Assembly: GCA_000437435.1 (NCBI GenBank)
Contig: FR899625.1
Coordinates: 151,520 to 215,519, forward strand
Reading direction: 5' to 3'
Length of the DNA: 64,000 bases
Source of the DNA: Clostridium sp. CAG:768
GTDB lineage: Bacteria; Cyanobacteriota; Vampirovibrionia; Gastranaerophilales; Gastranaerophilaceae
The notes under the pieces are model-generated. The model saw nothing but the letters and a program-made list of their open reading frames with translations, searched no databases and was not told the origin of the DNA. Shown here piece by piece: positions 16,418-25,565 of this stretch. The stretch's first letter is position 1, and every line of letters starts with the position of its first letter. Position numbers and translations under genes: made by a program.

Positions 16418-18076
16418 TTAAATATCAAAAAGTTTATGAAGTCTTGTTCTAATGTCTTCTTCATCTAAATCTTGTGTAATTTTATTTAAGTCAATTGACA
16501 TTTGATAATAATTTGCAGCATCATTTATAAATCCCATTGCCTGAGATGCTCTTGCTGCATTAAAGTATGCTAGGGTGTAGCTAGGGTTTAATTCAATTGC
16601 TGATTCAAAATATTCAAGTGCTTCTTCTGCATCACCAAGACCATCTAGGTAAAGAATTCCTAAATTGTTTTGTGCATATTCATTATCTGGGTTTAAATCA
16701 ATTGCTTTGTGGAAAGCAACTAGAGCTTCTTCTAGATAATCTTTTTCCCAAAGCGCAATTCCAGCTTTTGAATAAGCTCTGTAATCATCAGGATTTAATG
16801 TTATGGCATCGCAATATGCTCTGATTGCATTATCAAGATCATAAGCTGCCATATGCACATCACCTAGTGATATTAATAAATTATAATTATTAGGATCAAG
16901 GATTATACCTGCTTGGTATGTTGATACAGCTGCATCAATGTTTCCTTTTGCTTCAGCATAAATAGATCCCAGTGCTTCGCAAACTATTGAAGTCCATTCG
17001 TTATCAGGATTAATTGCAATTGCTTTTTGATAGTGCTCAATAGCATCATCATATAATTCAGCTTTTGAATAAGCATATGCAAGAGAATTATTATAGAATG
17101 GGTTTTCTGGATCTTTTTCAAGTGCGAGTTTGAATGCACTGATTGAATTTATTTTATCTTCTTTTTTAAGATATAGATGACCTAATTCATAGTAAATTTG
17201 AGGTGTATCTATATCAAATTCTAATAATTTTTCATAGCAGTCAATTGTTTCATCTGTATTTTCTGGGAAATAAGTTTGTAAAACTGTAGCTAATTTTACT
17301 AGAACCTCTCTATTTAATGGGTTTGCTTCTAAAACTTTTCTGTAGCAATCAACAGTCAAATCCATTTCTTTATTTTTTAAGGCTAAATCTCCCATTTTAT
17401 TGTAGAAAATTTCCCCATGATTTGTTGCTGTAATTGCTTGGCGGTATAAATTTTCTGCAGATGGGTAGAGTTTAAATTTTTCTAAGAATTTTCCAACTGT
17501 ATTGTATGTGAATACAGAGAAATCATCAGACATGTTTTTGTAAAACATTTTCATGGAAGGTCTATCCCATGCAAGCATAAGACTTCCTGACAAGAAATAA
17601 TATACAAAGCTGATATAATCTTTTACGCCGCCATTTTGGGAATTTATTTTTTGCAAAATGGATTGAGATAATATAAGTCTTGGTCTGCCGGATTTTAATT
17701 TCCCCATTTTAATTGCTGATTTGAATTCTTGTTCAGCTGATTTAAAATCTTGAGCTAATTTCATGAAAAATCCAGTATATAAATGCGCATTGATGTTTTG
17801 TGGAGCAAGAGAAACAGCTGTTTTACATTGTTCGATAGCGGTATCAAGGCTAATTTGACCTTGTTCCCACATTAAAGTTGCAAGCCTGTAATATGCCTCT
17901 GGCATTGACGGATCGTATTTAACAGCATCAATATAAAATTCGATAGCTTCTTCTAAATCGCTGTTTTGTTGGCGAATAAGATATCTTTCATGTGCTATTC
18001 GGGCTTTTTCTAGTGATTCTTTTGCTTTATCTGTATTTGCCGCAACTATCGGCTGTAGTAAAATCTGTTCTGACAT
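16418..18076 (-). CDS. Large TPR-repeat protein
   Basis: A 552-residue protein made almost entirely of tetratricopeptide repeats, about a dozen 34-residue units, with the usual pattern (AYYRLATLMWEQG, NNSLAYAYSKAELYDDAIEHY, AQNNLGILYLDGLGDAEEALEYF, AYFNAARASQAMGFINDAANYY). There is no signal peptide or membrane segment. ATG 18076 is preferred over an upstream TTG because GGAG lies seven bases before it. TPR arrays mediate protein-protein contacts; the partner is not evident. It sits between pilin A and mnmG, divergent from mnmG. Confidence 0.85.
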   Translation of the reverse strand: MSEQILLQPIVAANTDKAKESLEKARIAHERYLIRQQNSDLEEAIEFYIDAVKYDPSMPEAYYRLATLMWEQGQISLDTAIEQCKTAVSLAPQNINAHLYTGFFMKLAQDFKSAEQEFKSAIKMGKLKSGRPRLILSQSILQKINSQNGGVKDYISFVYYFLSGSLMLAWDRPSMKMFYKNMSDDFSVFTYNTVGKFLEKFKLYPSAENLYRQAITATNHGEIFYNKMGDLALKNKEMDLTVDCYRKVLEANPLNREVLVKLATVLQTYFPENTDETIDCYEKLLEFDIDTPQIYYELGHLYLKKEDKINSISAFKLALEKDPENPFYNNSLAYAYSKAELYDDAIEHYQKAIAINPDNEWTSIVCEALGSIYAEAKGNIDAAVSTYQAGIILDPNNYNLLISLGDVHMAAYDLDNAIRAYCDAITLNPDDYRAYSKAGIALWEKDYLEEALVAFHKAIDLNPDNEYAQNNLGILYLDGLGDAEEALEYFESAIELNPSYTLAYFNAARASQAMGFINDAANYYQMSIDLNKITQDLDEEDIRTRLHKLFDI

Positions 18077-18271
18077 CAATGAGCTCCAATAAGATGTGTG
18101 TATTTTCTATTTTGTATATTCTTATCTCGATATAAATAATATTAATCTTTACTAAATTAAATTAATATCATCCATATGGAGTAGATAGTTGGTTAATCTA
18201 TTTTAATTTTTAGTCTTAATTTGTTTTATTTGTACTATAATATCTGGTATAGCCGATTAGGAATATGGAAT

Positions 18272-20155
18272 ATGAATTATCTTAATAATAAATATGATGT
18301 AATAGTTGTGGGTGCAGGACATGCTGGTTGTGAAGCAGCAATTTCTTGTGCAAGATTAGGTGCAAAAGTTTTGCTAGCGACATTAAATGTTGATCATATC
18401 GCATTAATGCCTTGTAATCCGGCGATTGGAGGACCTGCTAAATCAACTTTAGTTAGGGAAATTGATGCATTAGGCGGAGTAATGGGTGAAGTTGCTGATG
18501 CTACTTATATTCAAATGAAAATGCTCAATTCTTCAAAAGGCCCAGCTGTTCGTGCTTTACGTGCACAGTCAGATAAAAAGCAGTATATGGATTACATGCG
18601 AAATATTATTGAGAATAATGAAAATATTTATCTTCGTCAGGCTTGTATCACAGATTTATTAGTTGAAAACGGTGAAGTCGTAGGTGCAATTGATGAATTT
18701 GGAATTGAATATTCCGCAAGAGCTGTTGTCTTAACGACAGGAACTTCTTTAAACGGCAGAATTTTTGTTGGACTTAGATCTTATAGTGCAGGTCGATTGG
18801 GTGAAAAAGCAGCTTATGGTTTATCTGAATCTTTGGTAAAACATGGTATTGAAATTAAAAAGTTAAAGACTGGAACACCACCTAGAGTTGATAAAAGAAC
18901 AATTGATTATTCTAAAATGAGTATTCAGCCTGGTGATGAGCAGTTACATTTTTATTCATTTAAACCAAATAGACCTGTAAGGACTCAATATCCTTGTTAT
19001 TTGACAAGAACCAATGAAGAAACTCATTCGATTATCAAAGCTAATCTTGATAAATCTCCAATGTTCCAAGGCTTAATCCAAGGTGTAGGACCTCGTTATT
19101 GTCCGTCAATTGAAGATAAAGTTGTAAGATTTAGTGAAAATCCTTCCCATCATATTTTTATCGAACCAGAAGGATTAGGAACTTATGAAGTGTATATTCA
19201 AGGTTTTTCGAGCAGTCTACCTGCAGATGTACAGGTGAAAATGTTAAGAACTCTCCCTGGGTTAGAAAAAGCTCATGTTATTAAGCCTGCTTATGCTGTA
19301 GAATATGATTATGTGCCTGCAGTGCAGACAACTCATTCTCTGATGTCTAAAAAGATCAAAGGTTTGTTCTTTGGTGGTCAAATCAATGGTACAAGCGGTT
19401 ATGAAGAAGCTGCTGCTCAAGGTCTTATTGCCGGCATTAACGCATTTAATTACTTGAATAATACAGAAATGCTTGAATTATCAAGAAGTTCTTCTTATAT
19501 CGGGACTTTGATTGATGATTTGGTAACAAAAGATATTCAAGATCCATATAGAATGCTTACTTCTCGCTCTGAATACAGACTTTTGTTAAGACAGGATAAT
19601 GCCGATGCAAGATTAACTCCTATCGGTAAAAAGTATGGATTAATAGATGATGCTCAATATAAAGTCTTTACTGATAAACAAAAAGCGATTGAAAATGAAT
19701 TATCAAGAATTAAAGATGCTAAAATATCAGCAACAGAAGAGGTAAATTCAATTTTAGCAAAATATGGCGAGCATATGGATAGAGGCATGAAGATTTCAGA
19801 ACTTCTAAAACGTCCGAATATTGATTACAATGTAATAAAAGAAATTGATTCCGCTACAAATGATTTGAATATCCCTTATGATGTTGCAGAGCAGGTTGAA
19901 ATCCTTGTAAAATACGATGGATATTTAAAACGTCAAGAATTTCAAGTTGAACAAGCTTCTAAATTAGATAAATTTAAAATTCCTGATGATATTGATTATT
20001 CTTCAATAGATCATATATCTTCTGAAACAAGAGATAAATTGTCTAAAATAAGACCTAAAACTTTAGCTCAGGCTTCTCGTATCGGAGGGGTAAAACCTGC
20101 AGATATTTCAATTTTAATGGTAATGCTAGAAAGACATCAGTTTTCAAGATTATAA
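18272..20155 (+). CDS. mnmG: tRNA uridine-5-carboxymethylaminomethyl modification enzyme MnmG
   Basis: MnmG (GidA) works with the GTPase MnmE to modify the wobble uridine of several tRNAs, using FAD. The 627-residue protein has the FAD-binding GAGHAGCEAA near the N-terminus, the MPCNPAIGGPAKSTLVREIDALGG block, the TGTSLNGRIFVG motif and the C-terminal MnmE-binding helical region. ATG 18272 is preferred over an upstream start because TTAGGA precedes it. mnmE is not in the window. Length matches the family. Confidence 0.96.
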   Translation: MNYLNNKYDVIVVGAGHAGCEAAISCARLGAKVLLATLNVDHIALMPCNPAIGGPAKSTLVREIDALGGVMGEVADATYIQMKMLNSSKGPAVRALRAQSDKKQYMDYMRNIIENNENIYLRQACITDLLVENGEVVGAIDEFGIEYSARAVVLTTGTSLNGRIFVGLRSYSAGRLGEKAAYGLSESLVKHGIEIKKLKTGTPPRVDKRTIDYSKMSIQPGDEQLHFYSFKPNRPVRTQYPCYLTRTNEETHSIIKANLDKSPMFQGLIQGVGPRYCPSIEDKVVRFSENPSHHIFIEPEGLGTYEVYIQGFSSSLPADVQVKMLRTLPGLEKAHVIKPAYAVEYDYVPAVQTTHSLMSKKIKGLFFGGQINGTSGYEEAAAQGLIAGINAFNYLNNTEMLELSRSSSYIGTLIDDLVTKDIQDPYRMLTSRSEYRLLLRQDNADARLTPIGKKYGLIDDAQYKVFTDKQKAIENELSRIKDAKISATEEVNSILAKYGEHMDRGMKISELLKRPNIDYNVIKEIDSATNDLNIPYDVAEQVEILVKYDGYLKRQEFQVEQASKLDKFKIPDDIDYSSIDHISSETRDKLSKIRPKTLAQASRIGGVKPADISILMVMLERHQFSRL

Positions 20156-20168
20156 TTTTTAAATTTGC

Positions 20169-20639
20169 TTATTTGAATTTAGGAATCCACATTGGAACTT
20201 TCTGTTTATATTCCCAATATTCTCGTCCAAATTTATTTTCGAGTTGTTTTTCTTCAAATAATTTAAAATAAATACAATTAACAATGAAAAATATTATCAT
20301 CCAATAAAACAGATTGATTGAATTTAAAATTAGAGATTCTGCAGTCAGTATACTTAAGATACCTGTAATCATAGGATTCCTAACTATTTTAAAAGGTCCT
20401 TCAACTACTAAGTGTTTTGGTGCTGCCCATGGAGCAAGTGTCCCTTTGCCTATTGTGTTGAATAAAATCATTGTCCAAATAGCAAGAAATAGGCCGAAGA
20501 TAAATAATATAATTCCAAAAATTATTTGTATAATATTTGGGATATTATATTGAAACTTAGAAATATATAAAATTAAGTATGGAATTACTACAGTAACATT
20601 AAATGGTAAAATAATTATTGCTTTGAGCCATTCTTGCAT
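20169..20639 (-). CDS. Isoprenylcysteine carboxyl methyltransferase-like membrane protein
   Basis: A 156-residue membrane protein with about four hydrophobic segments and the C-terminal signature of the ICMT/phospholipid-methyltransferase family: GPFKIVRNPMITG followed by LFEEKQLENKFGREYWEYK. The SAM-binding site of this family is formed by these residues. Bacterial members methylate varied small or lipid substrates; this one's is unknown. GAGGAAAAAC precedes the ATG. It is convergent with mnmG. Confidence 0.78.
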   Translation of the reverse strand: MQEWLKAIIILPFNVTVVIPYLILYISKFQYNIPNIIQIIFGIILFIFGLFLAIWTMILFNTIGKGTLAPWAAPKHLVVEGPFKIVRNPMITGILSILTAESLILNSINLFYWMIIFFIVNCIYFKLFEEKQLENKFGREYWEYKQKVPMWIPKFK

Positions 20640-20671
20640 ATGTTTTTCCTCATTATTATATCAAAAATTTC

Positions 20672-20953
20672 TTATGCCATGTAATTGATTTCGTAGTTTT
20701 TCTTTTCATATGAAATTCTGTTGTTTTTCATTACGGATTCAAAAGCTTTGTCTTTGTAATCTTTAACATTGAAATCAACTTTTCCATATACTCCAGAATT
20801 CTTGACTCTATAAAAAGTCATATTAGCGTTATTAAGCCAAAAATTATTCATTAATGCCCCTAGCATAAATATTTGAGTTTTTGATTGAGCAGATCCGGTA
20901 TCTACTGTATATGTGCTTTTAAAAGATGGTGAGTGAATATTATTTATTTGCAT
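20672..20953 (-). CDS. Small hypothetical protein with N-terminal PSF tag
   Basis: A 93-residue protein beginning MQINNIHSPSFKSTY. No domain is recognised. The middle (QIFMLGALMNNFWLNN) is moderately hydrophobic and the C-terminal half is Lys/Tyr/Asn-rich. The N-terminus matches the tag in the genes at 21995 and 26982. There is no Shine-Dalgarno; a TATATA sequence ends about 4 bases before the ATG, so the transcript could be leaderless. Confidence 0.6.
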   Translation of the reverse strand: MQINNIHSPSFKSTYTVDTGSAQSKTQIFMLGALMNNFWLNNANMTFYRVKNSGVYGKVDFNVKDYKDKAFESVMKNNRISYEKKNYEINYMA

Positions 20954-21084
20954 ACTTTATATAATACTTGTCAAAAAATTTTTTGCTATAGAAAAATAGT
21001 TTATATGTAAATTTATTATTTATAATTGTCAAATTTGTACTAAAACAGTATAATAGATACGTGTAATAAAATAAGGAGATTAAA

Positions 21085-21905
21085 ATGAAAAAGATTAAAT
21101 TAAGAATTTCGGGGGGGGGGCATTTTTAAGCCATTCTAAGGCATTTTTTAAAGTATGTTCTTTCCTTTCTAAAAATTTTGGTTTTACATTAGCAGAAGTA
21201 TTGATTACTTTAGGTATAGTAGGGATAGTTGCTGCGATGACTTTACCAGCAGTTGTTTCAAATTATAGAAAAAAGCAATATGTATCTCAATTAAAGGTTG
21301 CATATTCTTTATTATATGACATGTCTAGATCAATAATGTTTGAATCAGATACCACAAGTTGGGCAGATACTTTATTTATAACAGAATTAAAAGAAAAATT
21401 AGGAAATATTGGAAATAGTAATTGGACTTCTAAAGTCAAAGATAAAGAGTATAAAGCTGTTTTGGAAAAATATTTGAGTAAAACTCTGAAGATCGTAGAT
21501 GTAAATAATTGTAATGGTGATGAGTGTAAATATTCTTATTTGAATTTCCCATCTCAAAATGGGGATAATACCGGTTTGTATTTATTTAAGTTGGCAAATG
21601 GTATTATTATGGAATTCAGATTTTTCACTGAAGAAAATAGTTCAAACATGGGGTATGTTAATGTTGATGTAAATGGATTTAGAGGACCAAATCAATGGGG
21701 ACGTGACATATTTCAATTTTATTTTTGGGATGATGGTTCAATAATTCCTTGTGGTTCAAATATTATGGCTACAAAGATAAATAGTAAACAATATTATTGG
21801 AAAGAAGATAATTCCTATGCTTGGTCAAATTGCTCTGTATCAAAGAGTTCTTATGGGCAAGGTTGTACAGGTCGAGTGTTAGAAGAAAATGCAATGTTAT
21901 ATTAA
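21085..21905 (+). CDS. Type IV pilin/pseudopilin with poly-G tract in the leader (locus B, out of frame)
   Basis: ATG 21085 follows AAGGAG at good spacing and opens a leader (MKKIKLRIS) that runs into ten G. In this frame a stop follows within three codons of the tract. With 8 or 11 G it would read GGGAFLSHSKAFFK and on to NFGFTLAEVLITLGIVGIVAAM, a typical prepilin cleavage region. The mature domain has VDVNGFRGPNQWGRDIFQF and several Cys near the C-terminus. As written it is off. An intrinsic terminator follows at 21925. Confidence 0.85.
21111..21120 (+). repeat. G10 homopolymer in pilin leader B
   Basis: Ten G in the coding sense, flanked by TTTC and CATTTTTAAGC. The frame is restored at 8 or 11. 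Confidence 0.9.
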
Positions 21906-21924
21906 TTATTTATTTATTATTTTT

Positions 21925-21971
21925 ACTAAGTTTCAAAAGCTTTGTATTTCGTTTTTGAAACTTAGTTTATT
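21925..21971 (+). terminator. Intrinsic terminator after pilin B
   Basis: A 14-bp perfect stem (ACTAAGTTTCAAAA / TTTTGAAACTTAGT) with a 14-base loop, followed by TTATTTTA. It may act in both directions, since the GNAT gene ends 24 bases further. Confidence 0.75.
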
Positions 21972-21994
21972 TTAGAGATAAATTTAGGCAATAT

Positions 21995-22639
21995 TCATAT
22001 TGTAGTTATAAATTTTGCTAAATCTTCCGATCTTTCATTTTCAATAGGTTTATATGTAAATTTTTCGGCTAAGCTATTTAGTTGTTTTTTTATTTCGTAA
22101 GTATCTATAGACATTTGATTTCTTTCATACTCGTTTTCGTAGTCAAAGCCAAATTTATAATAAAATAATTCAGAATCAAATGCAGGCGTGAGGTTTATAT
22201 TTTTTTTGTCTTTATATTTGTTAAAAACAAAATTTATTAAATCTCTGCCACCATTTTTTATTTTATTTAATTCTTCTGTTTTCCAAGTAGCTAAATATTC
22301 TATGTGAGCATATTTGTCTGAATTAGATGATAATATAGAAACAAGACCAAATGGTTTATTATTTTTTATCCCAATTGCAGCATAATCAGAAAAATTAAAA
22401 GAATTAAAAGCATTTTTTAAGAAATGCTTGATATTTGGATTATTAATTTGCATTCTTTCAATTTTAGATTGAGTTAGATTGTTTACTAATTTATTACAAA
22501 AATCAAAATCTTTATTTTTTTCTATTTTATATATGAAAGTTGTATTATCTTTATTTATTTTAGAATAAATTTCTGCAACTTTTATTGCTTCAAAATTTGG
22601 GTAAGTTTTATTTTTGGTAGTTACAGAGTTTATTTTCAT
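21995..22639 (-). CDS. GNAT-like acetyltransferase with N-terminal PNF tag
   Basis: The 214-residue protein has features of a GNAT fold: a central strand (YAAIGIKNNKPFGLVSIL), a following strand and helix with NGGRDLINFVFNKYKDK in the acetyl-CoA-binding position, and a late FYYKFGFDYENEY typical of the last GNAT strands. The pyrophosphate loop is not a perfect consensus, so activity is likely but not certain. The N-terminus MKINSVTTKNKTYPNFEAI carries the same tag as other genes here. There is no Shine-Dalgarno or signal peptide. Confidence 0.6.
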   Translation of the reverse strand: MKINSVTTKNKTYPNFEAIKVAEIYSKINKDNTTFIYKIEKNKDFDFCNKLVNNLTQSKIERMQINNPNIKHFLKNAFNSFNFSDYAAIGIKNNKPFGLVSILSSNSDKYAHIEYLATWKTEELNKIKNGGRDLINFVFNKYKDKKNINLTPAFDSELFYYKFGFDYENEYERNQMSIDTYEIKKQLNSLAEKFTYKPIENERSEDLAKFITTI

Positions 22640-22670
22640 GTTTTGAAGCTATTTGTGAAGTGTATTAATT

Positions 22671-22741
22671 TTCCCGGAGATGGATTCGAACCACCGTTGG
22701 AAGAGCCAGAATCTTCAGTCCTGCCACTAGACGATCCGGGA
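22671..22741 (-). tRNA. tRNA-Gln (anticodon CTG)
   Basis: Acceptor stem TCCCGGA/TCCGGGA. The anticodon stem GAAGA/TCTTC encloses the loop TTCTGGC, giving CTG. The T-arm is GGTGG-TTCGAAT-CCATC. 71 bases, no encoded CCA. It is followed upstream by tRNA-Asn on the same strand. Confidence 0.93.
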
Positions 22742-22771
22742 ATAAGTTAAAAAATCCTAATAATAAAAAAA

Positions 22772-22843
22772 CTCCCCAGGTTGGACTCGAACCAACAACC
22801 TACCGGTTAACAGCCGGTTGCTCCGCCATTGAGCTACTGAGGA
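22772..22843 (-). tRNA. tRNA-Asn (anticodon GTT)
   Basis: Acceptor stem TCCTCAG/CTGGGGA (one T-G pair). The anticodon stem ACCGG/CCGGT encloses CTGTTAA, giving GTT. The T-loop reads TTCGAGT. 72 bases, no encoded CCA. It is transcribed with tRNA-Gln about 30 bases downstream. Confidence 0.95.
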
Positions 22844-22934
22844 ATAATTATTTTCCGCAACTTTATTTCGTTGGGGCTTATGAGATTATTATAGTACAAA
22901 ACATTTTTATTGTAAAGTACTTTTTTTAATTTTT

Positions 22935-24722
22935 TTATTTTATTGAAGATAATTCTACAAGATGTGCAAAATCAGCATAACGAGCGCTTAATTCTTCAAA
23001 TGTTCCTATGTCGATTACTTGACCATCTTTCATGTAAATTAGTTTATTGCATGCTTTTAAGGTTGATAGTCTATGTGCTATTGCAATTATTGTTTTGGAT
23101 TTACTTATATTTTTTAACATTTCAGTTATCTCATTTTCAACTTGAACATCGAGGGATGATGTCGCTTCATCAAGAATGATTATTTCAGGATCTCTATATA
23201 GGGCTCTTGCGATTGCAAGTCTTTGTTTTTGACCTTGTGATAACCCATTTGATCCAATTATGATATTTGCATTTATTCCATTTGGATATTCTTCTATTAC
23301 ATCATAAATTTGAGCTGCTTTTAGAGCTTTGATTACTCCTTGTTCATCTACTTTTTCGCATCCCCATGCTATATTTTCTTTTATCGTTTTGTCTAAAATG
23401 TTTATTTGTTGTGGAACATAGCCGATAATATGACGTAATTTTGAGAAATTCTCTTGAGTTAATTTTGTGTTATCAACAATTATTTCTCCAGAGTCAGCAG
23501 GCAGAAGTCCTGTAATTATGTCTGCAAGTGTACTTTTACCTGCTCCTGATAGCCCAATAATACCGATAAAATCTCCTTTATTAATATCAAATGAAACATT
23601 TTTTATTATTTGTTTTGATGGAGTGTATGAAAAATTTATGTTTTTTAATGATATCTTTTGTGTAAAGTTAATTTTTTCATTAATTGAAGAATTCAAATAT
23701 TTAAAATTAGAAAGATTACATTTTTCGTACTCTTCATTTATTTTCTTTACAAAATCTCTTGTAGAATTAATATTTATAATAGAAGATTGTATTCTATTTA
23801 ATGCTGGAGCAATTCTAAACATGGAAGCTATAACGATAGCAAGAGAAGCTATTAATGAAGAATTGTTCCCTCCATTTTGGAAAGATAGAATACTCGCTAA
23901 TATTAATAAAGATGCCACTGTTAGCATTTCAATAATATATGGAGGTATAGCATTGTAAAATCCTTGTAAAGTTTGTACTTTTCTATAGTCATTTTCTGTT
24001 GCCAAATATTTTTCATAAAAATATTGTTCTGCAGATAGTATTTTAAGTTCTTTGATATTGTTAATATTTTCCATTACTGATTGTTTATATTGTCTACACT
24101 TTTCTGTCATTGTGTTTGCCAATAAAGTTGTTCTTTTTTTGAAAAATTTATTTTGGATATACATTGTAGTTATTACAAAAATTAATGTTGAAATGGCTGG
24201 TATTGGAAATTTTATAAAAAGTAATCCTAAAATCATTGTAATTATTACAGCATTAGTTAAAAGGTTCAGTCCTCTCATGATGAAGCCGTCTACTGCAATG
24301 TTACAAATTACTTCAATATTATACAGTTTGTCAGTTTGTGATGTTTTCATTATTTCTTTATATGGAGCATAAATATAATATTCCATAAATTTAGAAGTAA
24401 TGTCTTTTTTCCAATCACTTACAAATTTATTTTGTATGTATTGAACAAAAATCATGAATATGTTTTTTGAAATAAATATTAGGATTGCAATAAAACCAAT
24501 AATTAACCCAGTATTAATATTGTTATTAGCGTTTATAAATGGAATTTTTTGTAATAATTGGTTGGATGGATTAATTATTAAAAGAATAAATGGATAAATT
24601 AATGCAATACCAACTAATTCTAATAAGCCAGCGATAATTGATAATATTATGAAATTACTTAATTTTAAGGCTTTCCCTTGCCCATAATATTTAATAAATT
24701 TATGAAAATTTTCTAAAAACAT
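22935..24722 (-). CDS. ABC transporter, PglK-like lipid/oligosaccharide flippase
   Basis: A 595-residue half-transporter with six predicted membrane segments in the first 330 residues and a C-terminal ATPase domain: Walker A GLSGAGKST, signature LSQGQKQRLAIARAL, Walker B IIILDEATSSLD and H-loop AHRLST. The second signature residue is Ser-Gln instead of Ser-Gly, a variant also seen in some flippases. The overall look is that of PglK/WlaB proteins, which flip lipid-linked oligosaccharides for glycosylation or envelope polymers. Substrate is inferred. Confidence 0.82.
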   Translation of the reverse strand: MFLENFHKFIKYYGQGKALKLSNFIILSIIAGLLELVGIALIYPFILLIINPSNQLLQKIPFINANNNINTGLIIGFIAILIFISKNIFMIFVQYIQNKFVSDWKKDITSKFMEYYIYAPYKEIMKTSQTDKLYNIEVICNIAVDGFIMRGLNLLTNAVIITMILGLLFIKFPIPAISTLIFVITTMYIQNKFFKKRTTLLANTMTEKCRQYKQSVMENINNIKELKILSAEQYFYEKYLATENDYRKVQTLQGFYNAIPPYIIEMLTVASLLILASILSFQNGGNNSSLIASLAIVIASMFRIAPALNRIQSSIININSTRDFVKKINEEYEKCNLSNFKYLNSSINEKINFTQKISLKNINFSYTPSKQIIKNVSFDINKGDFIGIIGLSGAGKSTLADIITGLLPADSGEIIVDNTKLTQENFSKLRHIIGYVPQQINILDKTIKENIAWGCEKVDEQGVIKALKAAQIYDVIEEYPNGINANIIIGSNGLSQGQKQRLAIARALYRDPEIIILDEATSSLDVQVENEITEMLKNISKSKTIIAIAHRLSTLKACNKLIYMKDGQVIDIGTFEELSARYADFAHLVELSSIK

Positions 24723-24801
24723 GATAAACCTTATTTTATTATTAAGATATGGTAAAATTTAGTATTATACTATATAATCATGGTAAAGGAAGGAGTTAAT
24801 T

Positions 24802-25533
24802 ATGTCAAATCCAATATTAAACGAGGATAGATTTTCCTCTCAAGAAAGAATTTTAGATGGCGAACCTATGACTATTCAAGGTACCGTAAGTAAAATTTTT
24901 ATGCTTTTTGCTTGCTTAATTGCTGGTTCTGCTATTAGTGTCTATTCTTTATTTACTAATCCAGGATTAGCTTATGGATTAATGTTTCTTGGTGGTTTTT
25001 TAGGATGTATTTTAGTTTTAGTGACTTGTTTTAATATTAAAATCGCTAAATATACAGCAGCACCTTATGCATTAATGGAAGGGCTTGTACTTGGAGCATT
25101 CTCTGCATTGTTTGAAGTACAATGGCATGGTATTGTATTAACAGCTATTTTATCTACTTTTGCAGTATTATTTGTTATGTTAATGCTTTATAAAGCTAGA
25201 ATGATTCAATATACTGATAAATTTGCAGCTGTATTAAAAACATCTATATTATCAATATTTGCAATTTATTTAATCCAATTTATCGCATCATTCTTCGGAC
25301 GTGGTATTCCTTTAATATGGGAAGCAGGTATTGTTGGAATCGGTTTCAGTCTTTTAGTTATAGTAATTGCTGCAATGGCTTTAATTCAAGACTTTTTCTT
25401 TATAGAAAGTGCTTCTCAAAATATGTTGAGTAAAGATTATGAATGGTATGGAGCTATGGGGCTTATGATAACTCTTGTATGGCTCTATACTGAAATATTA
25501 AGACTTTTAGCAAAATTAAATTCAAGAAATTAA
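24802..25533 (+). CDS. Bax inhibitor-1/YccA-family membrane protein
   Basis: A 243-residue protein with seven hydrophobic segments, resembling the Bax1-I branch of the Bax inhibitor-1 superfamily. The N-terminal MTIQGTVSKIFMLFACLIAG and the central APYALMEGLVLGAFSALFE are typical, as are the acidic residues near the C-terminal segments (IQDFFFIESA, YEWYGAMGL). Bacterial members are linked to calcium leak, but function here is not known. AAAGGAAGGAG precedes ATG 24802. A strong terminator follows. Confidence 0.88.
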   Translation: MSNPILNEDRFSSQERILDGEPMTIQGTVSKIFMLFACLIAGSAISVYSLFTNPGLAYGLMFLGGFLGCILVLVTCFNIKIAKYTAAPYALMEGLVLGAFSALFEVQWHGIVLTAILSTFAVLFVMLMLYKARMIQYTDKFAAVLKTSILSIFAIYLIQFIASFFGRGIPLIWEAGIVGIGFSLLVIVIAAMALIQDFFFIESASQNMLSKDYEWYGAMGLMITLVWLYTEILRLLAKLNSRN

Positions 25534-25560
25534 AAAGAACCCGAAAGGGTTCTTTTTTTT
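25532..25560 (+). terminator. Intrinsic terminator after Bax inhibitor-like gene
   Basis: An 11-bp stem (AAAAAGAACCC / GGGTTCTTTTT) closed by a GAAA tetraloop, ending in T8. It is very likely a functional terminator, perhaps bidirectional with mtaB. Confidence 0.9.
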
Positions 25561-25565
25561 GAAGT